Assembly (NCBI RefSeq): GCF_039851975.1
Contig: NZ_CP156660.1
Span: 3,787,035 to 3,851,034 of the forward strand
Reading direction: 5' to 3'
DNA from: Desulfoscipio sp. XC116
Lineage (GTDB): Bacteria > Bacillota > Desulfotomaculia > Desulfotomaculales > Desulfallaceae
DNA: 64,000 nucleotides
The position numbers and the translations under genes are program-made. Within the stretch, counting starts at the first letter, position 1. Each line of letters opens with the position of its first letter. This document shows positions 17,247-26,067 of the stretch, piece after piece. Below the pieces are notes generated by a model. It was not told where the DNA came from. It did no database searches and worked only from the letters and a program-made list of their open reading frames with translations.

Positions 17247-17708
17247 ATGGATAACGATAAATTCCAAGAATTAGTGCTCCAGCAATTCCAAGTCATGAAC
17301 AAACAGTTTCAGGCCATTGACCAACGGTTTGAAACCATTACTGACGAACTCCAAGCCCTAAAAGAAGGCCAAGTCCGTATGGAAACACGCATTGGTAACC
17401 TTGAGGAAGGCCAAGTCCGTATGGAAACACGCATTGGCAATCTTGAAAAAGGCCAAACTCGTACGGAAACCCGTATGGACAGGTTCGAAAAATCCCAAGA
17501 CATACTAGCAACAGAAGTAATGGCCGTAAAATCCAACACAAACGGAATTGACACCAAGTTAACCAAGCTGGCAGTACGTGTCGAAAACGAAATCGAACCC
17601 AAAATCAACACCCTCCTTGAAGGCCACAAACAAAATACTGAACAACTAACCCGTATAGAAGCCCAAGTCAGGAAACACGAAGAATTTATTTTAAAACGAA
17701 TCAAGTAG
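17247..17708 (+). CDS. Hypothetical coiled-coil protein with internal 14-residue repeats
   Basis: 153-residue, highly charged and Gln-rich protein with heptad patterning over nearly its entire length. A 14-residue unit (EGQVRMETRIGNLE) is repeated twice almost exactly at protein and DNA level and a third time imperfectly (about residues 39-80). No membrane segment or signal. Good ribosome site (AAAGGAG). I recognise no specific family; such proteins are common in Firmicutes with no assigned role. Repeat number is likely to vary by slippage or recombination. Confidence 0.7.
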   Translation: MDNDKFQELVLQQFQVMNKQFQAIDQRFETITDELQALKEGQVRMETRIGNLEEGQVRMETRIGNLEKGQTRTETRMDRFEKSQDILATEVMAVKSNTNGIDTKLTKLAVRVENEIEPKINTLLEGHKQNTEQLTRIEAQVRKHEEFILKRIK

Positions 17709-17733
17709 CCTTAACTTAAATAAAGCAACTGGA

Positions 17734-18051
17734 GCAAAATGACATTATCACAGAACGACAATACGTTCCCACCTTATGTTGACATCAAATATAGATAATG
17801 CTATATCTACGATGGAATATATCCGTTAGAAACGCTTCATTCAGGTACGGACCCGTATGAAAAATGAACGCTATGTTGATTTGTAATTTATATTGCAGGA
17901 CAATTGTCAATATTTGTAATTTTGCCATGAAGGCTAAAATGCAGTTGCAATCGCAGCTGTGTCTTGGCCCTTTTATTTTTTATATTCCCCCACCCGGCTC
18001 CTGCAAAGGTGCTCTTGCCGACTTGTTACGCATTAAATTAGTATACAAATA
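17734..18051 (+). repeat. 318-bp dispersed direct repeat, copy 1
   Basis: Identical in length to 25723-26040 and matching at 299 of 318 positions, with no gaps. All 19 differences are transitions. No terminal inverted repeats and no convincing protein, although a 62-codon frame is open in both copies. The two copies bracket the sigma-factor/TPR/Fic segment in the same orientation. Confidence 0.9.
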
Positions 18052-18416
18052 ACCAATCTAAAAAAAGCATGCCAAAGAAGCCTAACGGCTTCTGTTAAAA
18101 AAATAACCAACTTAATATTGATGGTTCAAGCAAAGCCTTGTGGCATTTAACTCGGCGAATGCCGAGAGCCTATGTAACGCTGAAGGAGGAAATAGTTTGC
18201 TTTTTTTAGTGCGGCACTTCGGTCCCGGTAAAATATGTTAGCATGCCTGGCCATCCATAGCTTCCCATAGCCAATCCCCTATACTAATTCTAAAAAAAAG
18301 GAACGATCAGATGCCAAATTGTTCCCTTGTGCCCTTTTCCATTTTTAAAATATTTTTTTTAATTATGCAACCCTTACCAATCTTTATTGGTCTAAAGAAT
18401 GTGGGAAGGAGAGGGG
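18052..18416. other. Intergenic region ahead of the ECF sigma operon
   Basis: AT-rich, no gene recognised. Contains hairpins AGAAGCC/GGCTTCT (around 18075-18095) and GGAACGAT...ATTGTTCC (around 18300-18325). The second could be part of a terminator or operator. No clear vegetative promoter seen for the sigma gene. Confidence 0.5.
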
Positions 18417-18944
18417 ATGTTGGTAAACTCCAGCTGGCAAAAAGTCGATGAGTGGATGAGGCTTTACGGAGACAAGATCATCCGGGTAGTCTATCTGATC
18501 GTAAACGACTATCATGTTGCTGAAGAGATTACACAGGAAGTTTTCGTCAGAGTTTTCAATAGCGTTAACTCCTTCCGAGGTGATTCTTCCGCCTATACTT
18601 GGCTTTATAGAATTGCCCTTAATTTGAGCAGAAATCATTTAAGCCGTAAAGCAAAGATTAGTTTCAGACCCTTAAAAATTGAAGAGAAAGAAGATGGGTT
18701 AACGGAATCCCCGGAGGAAAAAGTGGTCAGGAAGGATATGCATAAAAAGATACGGTCTTCTATTATGCAATTGCCCCTGATCTACCGGGAAGTGATCATT
18801 CTGCATTATTTCGAAGAACTAAAGGTCCCTGAGATCGCCCGGGTTTTGCGACAGCCGGAAGGAACTGTGAAAAGCAAACTCTCCAGGGGAAGAAAAGCTT
18901 TGGAGAATACCCTGCGTAAGGAGGTTTTCGCGGATGGAAGATAA
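18417..18944 (+). CDS. ECF-type RNA polymerase sigma factor
   Basis: About 175-residue sigma-70 family protein with region 2 (VYLIVNDYHVAEEITQEVF, about 20-45) and region 4 (LPLIYREVIILHYFEELKVPEIA then EGTVKSKLSRGRKAL, about 125-170). ATG 18417 is chosen because GGAAGGAG precedes it; an ATG 18 bp upstream lacks a site. It overlaps the next gene by 11 bp. Together the three genes form a sigma, anti-sigma-like membrane protein and effector operon. Confidence 0.9.
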   Translation: MLVNSSWQKVDEWMRLYGDKIIRVVYLIVNDYHVAEEITQEVFVRVFNSVNSFRGDSSAYTWLYRIALNLSRNHLSRKAKISFRPLKIEEKEDGLTESPEEKVVRKDMHKKIRSSIMQLPLIYREVIILHYFEELKVPEIARVLRQPEGTVKSKLSRGRKALENTLRKEVFADGR

Positions 18945-19305
18945 AGATATTTTGAAAACCCGGATCAAGAGCTGTCTGGAGGAAGAAACAAAAGACATCT
19001 ATTTTTCCCCTGAAGCAAGGGACAAAGTAAAACAGGTAATATTTAAAGATAAACAGTTTGGGTATATGGAGGGGTGGTGGAACAGGTCGGTATCTTTTTC
19101 CCTCAAGGCAGTATCCTTTTGCGTGATTGTCTTGTTTTTTGCTACCGCCTTATATACCAAAACCTTCTTTTACATTTCCAATAAGGATCTAGTTAAGCAT
19201 CAGATGAGGGAGAAGATAATTCTTCGTGATGATGGTATTCCCTTTGGGGCAGTACAACAGCTTAGTGTAGATTTGGAAGAGGGGAAAGGAGTTATTCGCC
19301 TATGA
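18934..19305 (+). CDS. Single-pass membrane protein, probable anti-sigma factor
   Basis: 123 residues: cytosolic N-terminus of ~50 residues, one membrane helix (about 55-75, FSLKAVSFCVIVLFFATALY), and a short external tail. No zinc-binding HxxxCxxC motif of ZAS anti-sigma factors is present, so assignment rests on topology and on the 11-bp overlap with the ECF sigma gene. Overlaps the following TPR gene by 4 bp. Confidence 0.65.
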   Translation: MEDKDILKTRIKSCLEEETKDIYFSPEARDKVKQVIFKDKQFGYMEGWWNRSVSFSLKAVSFCVIVLFFATALYTKTFFYISNKDLVKHQMREKIILRDDGIPFGAVQQLSVDLEEGKGVIRL

Positions 19306-21575
19306 AAAGGATTTCAGTGACCAATAGAACATTGGTTATCCTGACAGTTATCCTGGGATTAATTTTGGCAACCGGATATTTTGCCACCCCCAAGCTGATG
19401 GCTTTTGTAATAAAAGAATATGAACAGGCGGGTAACCAGGATAAAGTCGTTGTTTTAAGGGAACGGTTGATCCGTTTCTTCCCGGGCACGGTAGAAGCCC
19501 GTTGGCAGGCTTATGCTTTGACTGATAGTTTCTTGCAGAGGGAAGAACGGGTGATAATTGGGCCGGGGTTTATTACTGGTGGGGCCGAAGAATATATCTC
19601 TGTTCCCCCCAAAGAAGTAATTTATTGTCTTCAGAAGGTAGCGGCAGCCCAAAAAGAAGCGCTGTGGAAATACAATATTTTTGAAAAATTAGCTGAGTTT
19701 TACCATTTTCAGAGTAATTACCAGGAGGCGGAAAAACATTACCTTATTGCGGCACATGGTTTTGAAGAAGCAGACCCAGGCTTTAGAATTGCGGAAATCA
19801 ACGTGAAACTGGTTGATATGTATTTGGAAGCAGGTAAATTGGAGAAGGCCCTTTCTTTGATTGAACAAAATTTAAGAAAGTATCCGGATCTGTATCATGG
19901 AGAATTCCTTTCCTGGAAAGGTGATGTTCTTTTCCGTCTCGGGGATTACGGTCAGGCGAAAGAGTGTTACCGTGATGCTTTAGCACAAGCGGAAGAAAGG
20001 TGGAATAGACTTAGACCGGAAAAGGAAGAGAATATTAATGCCACTCTTAGTCAACAGCCGGTGTACCGGCACAGTGAGTCCAGATTGGAGATCATCCGCT
20101 CCATGGAGACAGGTGGGGAGGTTCAGAGTGGCAAAGTCAAAGGGGAAATTTTACGAGAGAATACTCCGATGCCCAATGTTTTGGTTTATCTGATAAATGA
20201 AAAAGAATATGATGGCTGTATAAGCGAATTTGAGGGGCTTGAATACAAGACAGACGCCCAAGGGAAATTTGAATTTGACAGAGTGGTTCCCGGCAGATAC
20301 TTTATTGTCCTGGAGTTAGTGCCTGGAGATTTAGCAGGATTGGGAAAATTTAAGGAGCTGGAGGAATTTACAGTTGAAGCAGGAAAAACTCAGGAGCTGA
20401 AATATGTATTCCAATCGAAGGTAAATATCCTGGAACCTACCGGGGAGCAAACCTTTAGCCCGGGTGAAAAGTTGAAGATCGTGTGGGAAGAAGTTCCTCA
20501 GGCGGAAGCTTATCATCTCCTCATTACATTGGAACTGGACAATGGATATGTATCCCGGGTTTACCGTTCGGACCTGAAAGGAAATTCTTATCTGTTTAAT
20601 CCTCAAGGATTGGCACTGCGGGAGCTGAATTTTGTGAATAGGAGTGATGGGGACGTACTCGTTCCCTCGGCAATTCTGGGCGGCTTCTATCAAGGGGCAA
20701 AAATTTTCTTCGCAATAGAAGCTGTGGATCGTGAGGGAAGTTCCATCTCTGACAGTGAGGGCTATGTACTGCAGCTTAATGGAAACTATCCGTCTATTCA
20801 AGTACAGGGGACTACCCCTATATCTCCCGGAGATAAACTGGTCATGGAAAGGAAATACCCTGAGGCTGTTAATGCCTATATCAAGGAACTAAAAGAAAAA
20901 CCCCGGAATCCCCACGCCTTACTTTCACTGGCCCGTCTTTATAATTATGGCTGGACGAAAGGAACTTCTGATCTCCGAAAGGCTGTAGGATATTACGAAC
21001 AACTGCTGCAAATTAAACGGGATAAGTTTTTAGTGGAGGAGGCAGCCGGGGCCCATGATCAGGCAGGCAATTATCAGATAGCCATAAAGCTTTATGAGGA
21101 AATTGCCGATGAGATGAGCAAAAGTATTTTCTGGGACCATCATATGGGGAAACTCTATTTAAAAACAGGCCAGGCGGAAAAGGCTCTGGACTATTACCGG
21201 ACATATCTGAATAAAGAGAGAGAATTCCAGGATCTCGGCCCGGTGATGGCATTTCTTTATCATGATAATATCTCTGGAGCTATTAAACTACTAAAGGAAA
21301 ACAGCTATTCTCAGAGAATACGATACAACAGTGATGGAGAAACGGAAAAACCGGCGGATATAAATTTGCTGATCAGCAATTTGGAAAGCTATCATAACGG
21401 TGCGAAAAGTGTCTTGAACAGAGATGACTTTCACAAGTACTTACGGGAGATTATCAATATTGACGGCAGCAACCGTTTTGAAAAAGTGCGCGCTTTCCAA
21501 AGCAAAATTGCATCTTTAGGGGATAAGGATGTGCTTGTCATAGTATTGGGAGAGCTGGCTAAGGATAGAAGGTGA
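19302..21575 (+). CDS. Membrane-anchored TPR protein with carboxypeptidase-regulatory-like domain
   Basis: 757 residues with an N-terminal membrane anchor (about 8-28). Then tetratricopeptide-like repeats (about 110-240, with YQEAEKHYLIAA and YGQAKECYRDAL), a carboxypeptidase-regulatory/CNA-B-like beta domain (about 283-360, VKGEILRENTPMPNVLVYLI and GKFEFDRVVPGRY), a fibronectin-like domain (about 365-500), and C-terminal TPRs (about 515-640). Probably exported and tethered outside, as the target or sensor of the upstream ECF sigma system. No family name recognised for the whole chain. A damaged second copy lies at 23161-24172. Confidence 0.8.
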   Translation: MKRISVTNRTLVILTVILGLILATGYFATPKLMAFVIKEYEQAGNQDKVVVLRERLIRFFPGTVEARWQAYALTDSFLQREERVIIGPGFITGGAEEYISVPPKEVIYCLQKVAAAQKEALWKYNIFEKLAEFYHFQSNYQEAEKHYLIAAHGFEEADPGFRIAEINVKLVDMYLEAGKLEKALSLIEQNLRKYPDLYHGEFLSWKGDVLFRLGDYGQAKECYRDALAQAEERWNRLRPEKEENINATLSQQPVYRHSESRLEIIRSMETGGEVQSGKVKGEILRENTPMPNVLVYLINEKEYDGCISEFEGLEYKTDAQGKFEFDRVVPGRYFIVLELVPGDLAGLGKFKELEEFTVEAGKTQELKYVFQSKVNILEPTGEQTFSPGEKLKIVWEEVPQAEAYHLLITLELDNGYVSRVYRSDLKGNSYLFNPQGLALRELNFVNRSDGDVLVPSAILGGFYQGAKIFFAIEAVDREGSSISDSEGYVLQLNGNYPSIQVQGTTPISPGDKLVMERKYPEAVNAYIKELKEKPRNPHALLSLARLYNYGWTKGTSDLRKAVGYYEQLLQIKRDKFLVEEAAGAHDQAGNYQIAIKLYEEIADEMSKSIFWDHHMGKLYLKTGQAEKALDYYRTYLNKEREFQDLGPVMAFLYHDNISGAIKLLKENSYSQRIRYNSDGETEKPADINLLISNLESYHNGAKSVLNRDDFHKYLREIINIDGSNRFEKVRAFQSKIASLGDKDVLVIVLGELAKDRR

Positions 21576-21686
21576 AAAATTCATTGTTTTTTAAAATCAG
21601 AAACCTTATTAAGCATGGGGGCAAACATATGTTACTCATAAAACGCTACAAAGAACAGATAGCTGGGGTCATCTGATGAGTACGTA

Positions 21687-22107
21687 TTAAAATACGCAAT
21701 ATAAGATATGGTATATTAAAAGGGGAAAGCCGTAGCCTCGCAGGAACAGGGCCGCATAAGCGGAGCGTACCGCGCTTCTACGGACGGTCACCACTGGCTT
21801 TCCCAGGTATTGGGTCAGCTCGTCCACCTCCTGGGGTAACTGAGTTACCTCAACATTAAGCGCACTCGGTATGTACCCTTCCGCAAACTCCTGCGGGGTG
21901 CTCAATACCGCGGTATCCGCGGTATTGAGCCCGAACCGCCGGCGCAGGGGCGACCAGCCCTGGTTGCCGGCTAAATGGCGGATTACTGCCGCGGCCTTCC
22001 GCCACAAGAGAGGCAACAGCCTCCATAATGAGGTTCCGGGTGGTCTCCTTCCGGCGGTCGCGCAGGGGACTGGAATAAGACCTGGTCTCAGTTTTTTCTT
22101 TGGCCAC
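21687..22107 (-). pseudogene. Fused remnants of a TetR regulator and a rhodanese domain
   Basis: One frame (22107 downward) begins like a TetR repressor (RDRRKETTRNLIMEAVASLV) and then loses sense; an overlapping frame (22016 to 21687) continues as a rhodanese-like domain (TPQEFAEGYIPSALN ... RSAVRSAYAALFLRGYGF). The rhodanese active-site Cys is replaced (VRRSAVRS). Frameshift and loss of catalytic residue argue for decayed, recombined fragments rather than a working gene. Confidence 0.6.
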
Positions 22108-22131
22108 AGCTAATTGATACTCCTTTATGCT

Positions 22132-22920
22132 TTAAGTAAAATCCGCCAGGCCCTTGTGGTCCGGCTTCATACCGCCTGCGAGAGTCAGCGCCTTTGCCCA
22201 TGTTTTTTCCGTTTCATACTTAAAAAACTCATACAGGTGGCTTAATTCCTCGGCTTCGTCATACTTTTGCAGGCACCGGTAATACAGCCGCTTATCCTCG
22301 TCATAGACAATAAGGGGCGGGTGGCCGTGTGTCATGAGATAGTAATTCATAAGCGTCCTGCCGACACGTCCGTTACCGTCCGCGAAGGGATGGATATACT
22401 CAAATCTCGCGTGTAAGTAGGCGGCGGCTTTCAAAACATCCCCGCCCTCATACGTGTTTAACTCAGCAATCAGCTCCGCCAGGTCGTTTTCCACATCTTC
22501 CGCGGCGGAGCCAACATCGTGGACTCCGGTTACATAATCGTGTTTTTTAAATTCACCCGGCCGCTCCTCATTGCCAATATACCTGCGCTCATCGTATGTC
22601 CCGCCGGTGAGAACCCTGTGCATCTCCTTAACCAATTCTATGTCAAGAGGGTCCTTTTTCAGAATTTTTTTCTTTAAAAACTCATAGCACAGCTTCTGAT
22701 TCTGCTGTTCAAACAGGGCACGGGGACTTCCTGTGTAACCTACCACCCTGCCGTTTTCAAATATTTCCCTGGTATCATGGTAGGTGATATCCCCGTTCTC
22801 TATCTTTCCGGAATGGAAAGCGAACAGGATACGGAAGCTGTCAAGATATTTATCAAGATCGGTGGCGGACAGTATTTTATATGACTGCCACAGCACGATA
22901 ACCCGGCTGTATTGTTCCAA
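22132..22920 (-). CDS. Fic-domain protein (predicted AMP transferase)
   Basis: 262 residues from TTG 22920, with complete FIC motif HPFADGNGRVGR (about 177-188) including the catalytic His. An N-terminal SGKIEN (about 37-42) fits the (S/T)xxxE(G/N) inhibitory helix motif of class II Fic proteins, so self-inhibited. An ATG at 22944 overlaps the predicted -10 hexamer, whereas AAGGAG sits 7 bp before the TTG. Fic enzymes usually AMPylate protein hydroxyls; the target is unknown. It is a single gene surrounded by pseudogenes, consistent with an accessory or toxin-like role. Confidence 0.9.
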   Translation of the reverse strand: MEQYSRVIVLWQSYKILSATDLDKYLDSFRILFAFHSGKIENGDITYHDTREIFENGRVVGYTGSPRALFEQQNQKLCYEFLKKKILKKDPLDIELVKEMHRVLTGGTYDERRYIGNEERPGEFKKHDYVTGVHDVGSAAEDVENDLAELIAELNTYEGGDVLKAAAYLHARFEYIHPFADGNGRVGRTLMNYYLMTHGHPPLIVYDEDKRLYYRCLQKYDEAEELSHLYEFFKYETEKTWAKALTLAGGMKPDHKGLADFT

Positions 22921-22942
22921 ACGAATTCTCCTTTCTATTAAC

Positions 22943-22948
22943 ATTATA
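22943..22948 (-). promoter_or_regulatory. -10 element of the Fic gene
   Basis: Perfect TATAAT on the minus strand 23 bp upstream of the TTG start; no convincing -35. Its position rules out the upstream ATG as translation start. Confidence 0.6.
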
Positions 22949-23131
22949 CCATTTTTTTAGTAAATTCAGGCGGGGAACCAACGGCGTTGCAACAAAAATG
23001 CGCATCTTTCGGTCAGTAACCGAATGGCTTATCCCCCCTGCAATGTTTTTACCTGCCGGCTTTAAGCAGGAATAACCGGTCTACAAAAAGAATACTCAAA
23101 AAACTTCACTTAACTAAAGGGGTGTTTAATA

Positions 23132-24172
23132 ATGGAATACAATGATGTATTGAAACATCTTGCTCCGATGCCCAATGTTTTGGTTTATCTGATAAATGAA
23201 AAAGAATATGACGGCTGTATAAGCGACTTCGAGGGGCTTGAATACAAGACAGACGCCCAAGGGAAATTTGAATTTGACAGGGTGGTTCCGACAGATACTT
23301 TATTGTCCTGGGGCTAGTGCCTGGAGATTTAGCGGGACTGGGAAAATTTAAGGGGCTGGAAGCATTCACAGTTGAAGCAGGAAAAACTGAACAATTGCAA
23401 TATGTATTCCAATCAAAGGTAAATATCCTGGAGCCTACCGGAAAGCAGACCTTTAGCCCGGGTGAAAAGCTGAAGATCGTGTGGGAAGAAGTTCCCCGGG
23501 CGGAAGCTTATCATCTCCTCATTACACTAGCACTGGACCATGGATATGTATCCCGGGTTTACCGTTCGGACCTGAAAGGGAATTCCTATCTGTTTAATCC
23601 TCAAGGATTGGCACTGCGGGAGCCGAATTTTGTGGATTGGAGTGATGGGGACGGACTCGATCCCTCGGCAATCCTGGGCAGCTTTTATCCAGGGGCAAAA
23701 ATTTTCTTCGCAATAGAAGCCGTGGATCGTGAAGAAAGATCCATCTCTGACAGTGAGGGCTATGTACTGCAGCTTAATGGGGACTATCCGTCTATTCAAG
23801 TACAGGGAACTACCCCTATATCCCCCAGAGATAAACTGGTCATAGAAAAGAAATACCCTGAGGCTGTTAATGCCTATATCAAGGAACTAAAGGAAAAACC
23901 CGGGATCTCGGCCCGGTGATGGCATTTCTTTATCATGACGATGTCTCCGGAGCGATTAAACTGCTGAAGGTAAACAGCTATTCTCTACGATACAACAGTG
24001 ACGGAGAGACGGAGAAACCGGCGGATATCAATTTGCTGATCAGCAACTTGGAAAGCTACCATAACAGTGCGAAAAGTGTCTTGAGCAAGAATGATTTTCA
24101 CAAGTACTTACGGGAGATTGTCAATATTAATGGCGGCAACCGTTTTGAAAAGGTGCGCGCTTTCCAAAGCAA
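23132..24172 (+). pseudogene. Truncated, frameshifted duplicate of the TPR/carboxypeptidase-regulatory gene
   Basis: From 23161 the DNA is a close copy of 20163-20905, then jumps to a copy of about 21229-21507, losing ~325 bp. A one-base loss near 23290 shifts the frame. The first 11 codons (MEYNDVLKHLA, behind AAAGGGGTG) are not from the TPR gene and look like the start of another protein. The copy ends abruptly at 24172, where a Uma2-like fragment begins. Built by recombination from at least three sources. Confidence 0.85.
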
Positions 24173-24378
24173 GCAAAATGTATTATACTCATGGAGTTAA
24201 AGAATATTGGCTGGTCGATCCCGAAATCGAAACAGTTGAAATACTAACCCATGGTGAAAAATACTGGCTAATTGACGGCACATATGACAACAAAGCGGCA
24301 TTACATTCCCCACTTCTAACCGGTTTGAAAATTAATTTAAAAGATATTTTCACCGGGCTAATCTCTTATGAAGATTAA
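24168..24378 (+). pseudogene. C-terminal fragment of a Uma2-family (DUF820) nuclease-like protein
   Basis: Frame reading HGVKEYWLVDPEIETVEIL followed by the family's typical beta-rich tail and SPLLTGLKINLKDIF. The N-terminal two thirds, including most catalytic residues of the PD-(D/E)XK-like fold, are missing; the fragment is joined to the end of the TPR-gene duplicate. Confidence 0.7.
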
Positions 24379-24405
24379 ATATTGTGTGTAAACAAATGGC
24401 TCCCA

Positions 24406-25467
24406 TCAGGGAGATGGTGGTGAAATAGTTGCCAACACTGTCTGATGCTCACCATCGGTTTTGGCAACGGTTATCTCAATGCTATTATTACTAATTCTAT
24501 TACTCATTTTGAAAACCACCTCGTCACCAACCCACTGCAAAAGTTCGGCGATGTTTTTCCCGGACCAGAAAAGGGATGGTGTTTGGCCGGGTTCAGCTGT
24601 CCAAATGCCCTCCTCGTCTATAAAAGCCATTTGCGAGCCATCGCTGTTCCAAACGGGGGAACCCCCACTGTGCCAGCGATACGGCGGCTTGATTTGTCCT
24701 TTTTCAAAGCCTGGCCCTTCCATAAGCCACAAGTAATATCTTTCGTTCTCATAGCTATTCAACAAAAGGTGTTTACCATCAGGTGACCAGCCGGCAAACC
24801 GTACGGTATCCGGTAAATCCAATTGTGCTATGGTTTTTCCCCATTTTTTCTTGTCGCTCGCTTGCTGGATCGTATTGTCCGCTTGTTGGGCTATAAGTTC
24901 GTAACCATCACCACCATCCCTTTCGATGAGACACCAGATCCGGCCATCCGGCGCAATGGTATAGTCGGATAATTTAAGCAATGCCGGTATTTCTTTTTGA
25001 GCACCGGTTTCAGTATTATGTAAGATTAAATTTCTTTCATTAGTTGATGGGTTAAAATTGTCATATATAATCAAATCCTGAGCCGGCGCCCATTTAACAT
25101 TAGCCGCTATGGGCTCGTCTGTTAACCGCCGCTGGTTTTGCCCGTCCGAGTTCATTAAATACCAGTGAAAAGCGGCTCCATCATAAATAACGTTATATAA
25201 AATTTTATTTGCATCAGGAGAGAAATAAGCGATGCCGATATCCCCTGTGCCGGTCAATTGTTTTAAATCATGGCCATCGGCGCTGATGGTGTAAACATCA
25301 TTGCTAAAATCCCGAGCAATAGCTGTGGACGGTGCAACAAACATAACTGGTTGCTGGTGCTTTTGTATTGGAGTCTCACTGGTTTGGGCGCCGTTCTGAC
25401 AGCCAAATAAAACCAAAAAACATATTGCCATTATTAAATTCAGATAGTGCCTGCTTATTTTTACCAA
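24406..25467 (-). CDS. TolB-like beta-propeller lipoprotein
   Basis: 353 residues with lipoprotein signal (Cys23 in LFGC) and repeated PD40/TolB-type blades (ISADGHDLKQLTGTGDIG..FSPDANKILYN, MNSDGQNQRRLTDEP, WSPDGKHLLLN, WNSDGSQMAFID). Likely cell-surface. Such proteins serve as protein-interaction or sensor modules; nothing nearby fixes a role. It is convergent with the Uma2 fragment. Confidence 0.8.
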   Translation of the reverse strand: MVKISRHYLNLIMAICFLVLFGCQNGAQTSETPIQKHQQPVMFVAPSTAIARDFSNDVYTISADGHDLKQLTGTGDIGIAYFSPDANKILYNVIYDGAAFHWYLMNSDGQNQRRLTDEPIAANVKWAPAQDLIIYDNFNPSTNERNLILHNTETGAQKEIPALLKLSDYTIAPDGRIWCLIERDGGDGYELIAQQADNTIQQASDKKKWGKTIAQLDLPDTVRFAGWSPDGKHLLLNSYENERYYLWLMEGPGFEKGQIKPPYRWHSGGSPVWNSDGSQMAFIDEEGIWTAEPGQTPSLFWSGKNIAELLQWVGDEVVFKMSNRISNNSIEITVAKTDGEHQTVLATISPPSP

Positions 25468-25722
25468 CCCCTAACAATATTCCAACACAGCGGTAATATA
25501 TTGGCTATACGCAATAGTTGGATGCCACCATTAAACTAAAACGCTACCGATTACTTTTAAGCCTTTTAAGCTTATGTAAAATTTTTTTAATTTGTATTTT
25601 TAATTTATAGACGAACCAGCAGCTATTTGGTTCCATCCAAGAAAGGCAAAAATTAAACCAATGGTTCCCTTTAAATTCAAGCTTGCTTCTCTCAAATTTC
25701 CCAAATCATTGACACCAAACAT

Positions 25723-26040
25723 GCAAAATGACATTATCACAGAACAACAATACGTTCCCACCTTATGTTGACATCAAATATGGATAATGCTATATTTATG
25801 GTGGAATATGTCCGTTAGAGACGCTTCATTCAGGTATGGGTCCGCATGAAAAATGAATGCTATGTTGATTTGCAATTTATATTGCAAGACAATTATCAAT
25901 ATTTGTAATTTTGCCATGAAGGCTAAAATGCAGTTGCAATCGCAGCTGTGTCTTAGCTTTTTTATTTTTTATATTCCCCCACCCGGCTCCTGCAAAGGTG
26001 CTCTTGCCGACTTGTTACGCATTAAATTAGTGTACAAATA
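25723..26040 (+). repeat. 318-bp dispersed direct repeat, copy 2
   Basis: Ungapped match to 17734-18051 (299/318, transitions only). It ends 27 bp before the methyltransferase start and so forms most of that gene's upstream region. The preceding stretch 25468-25722 is AT-rich with no gene seen. Confidence 0.9.
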
Positions 26041-26067
26041 CAAAAATAATTTTGAGGAGGCACACAC

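Noticed and set aside
17370-17475. Regularly repeated ~42-bp units resembling a small repeat array
   Set aside because: They are in frame inside a good coiled-coil gene with a ribosome site; there are no unique spacers as in CRISPR.
17864-18052. 62-codon frame within the 318-bp repeat as a gene
   Set aside because: No ribosome site; in copy 2 the frame is extended into unrelated sequence, and differences do not favour synonymous sites clearly.
18399-18416. Upstream ATG as start of the first ECF sigma factor
   Set aside because: No ribosome site there, whereas GGAAGGAG precedes the ATG at 18417.
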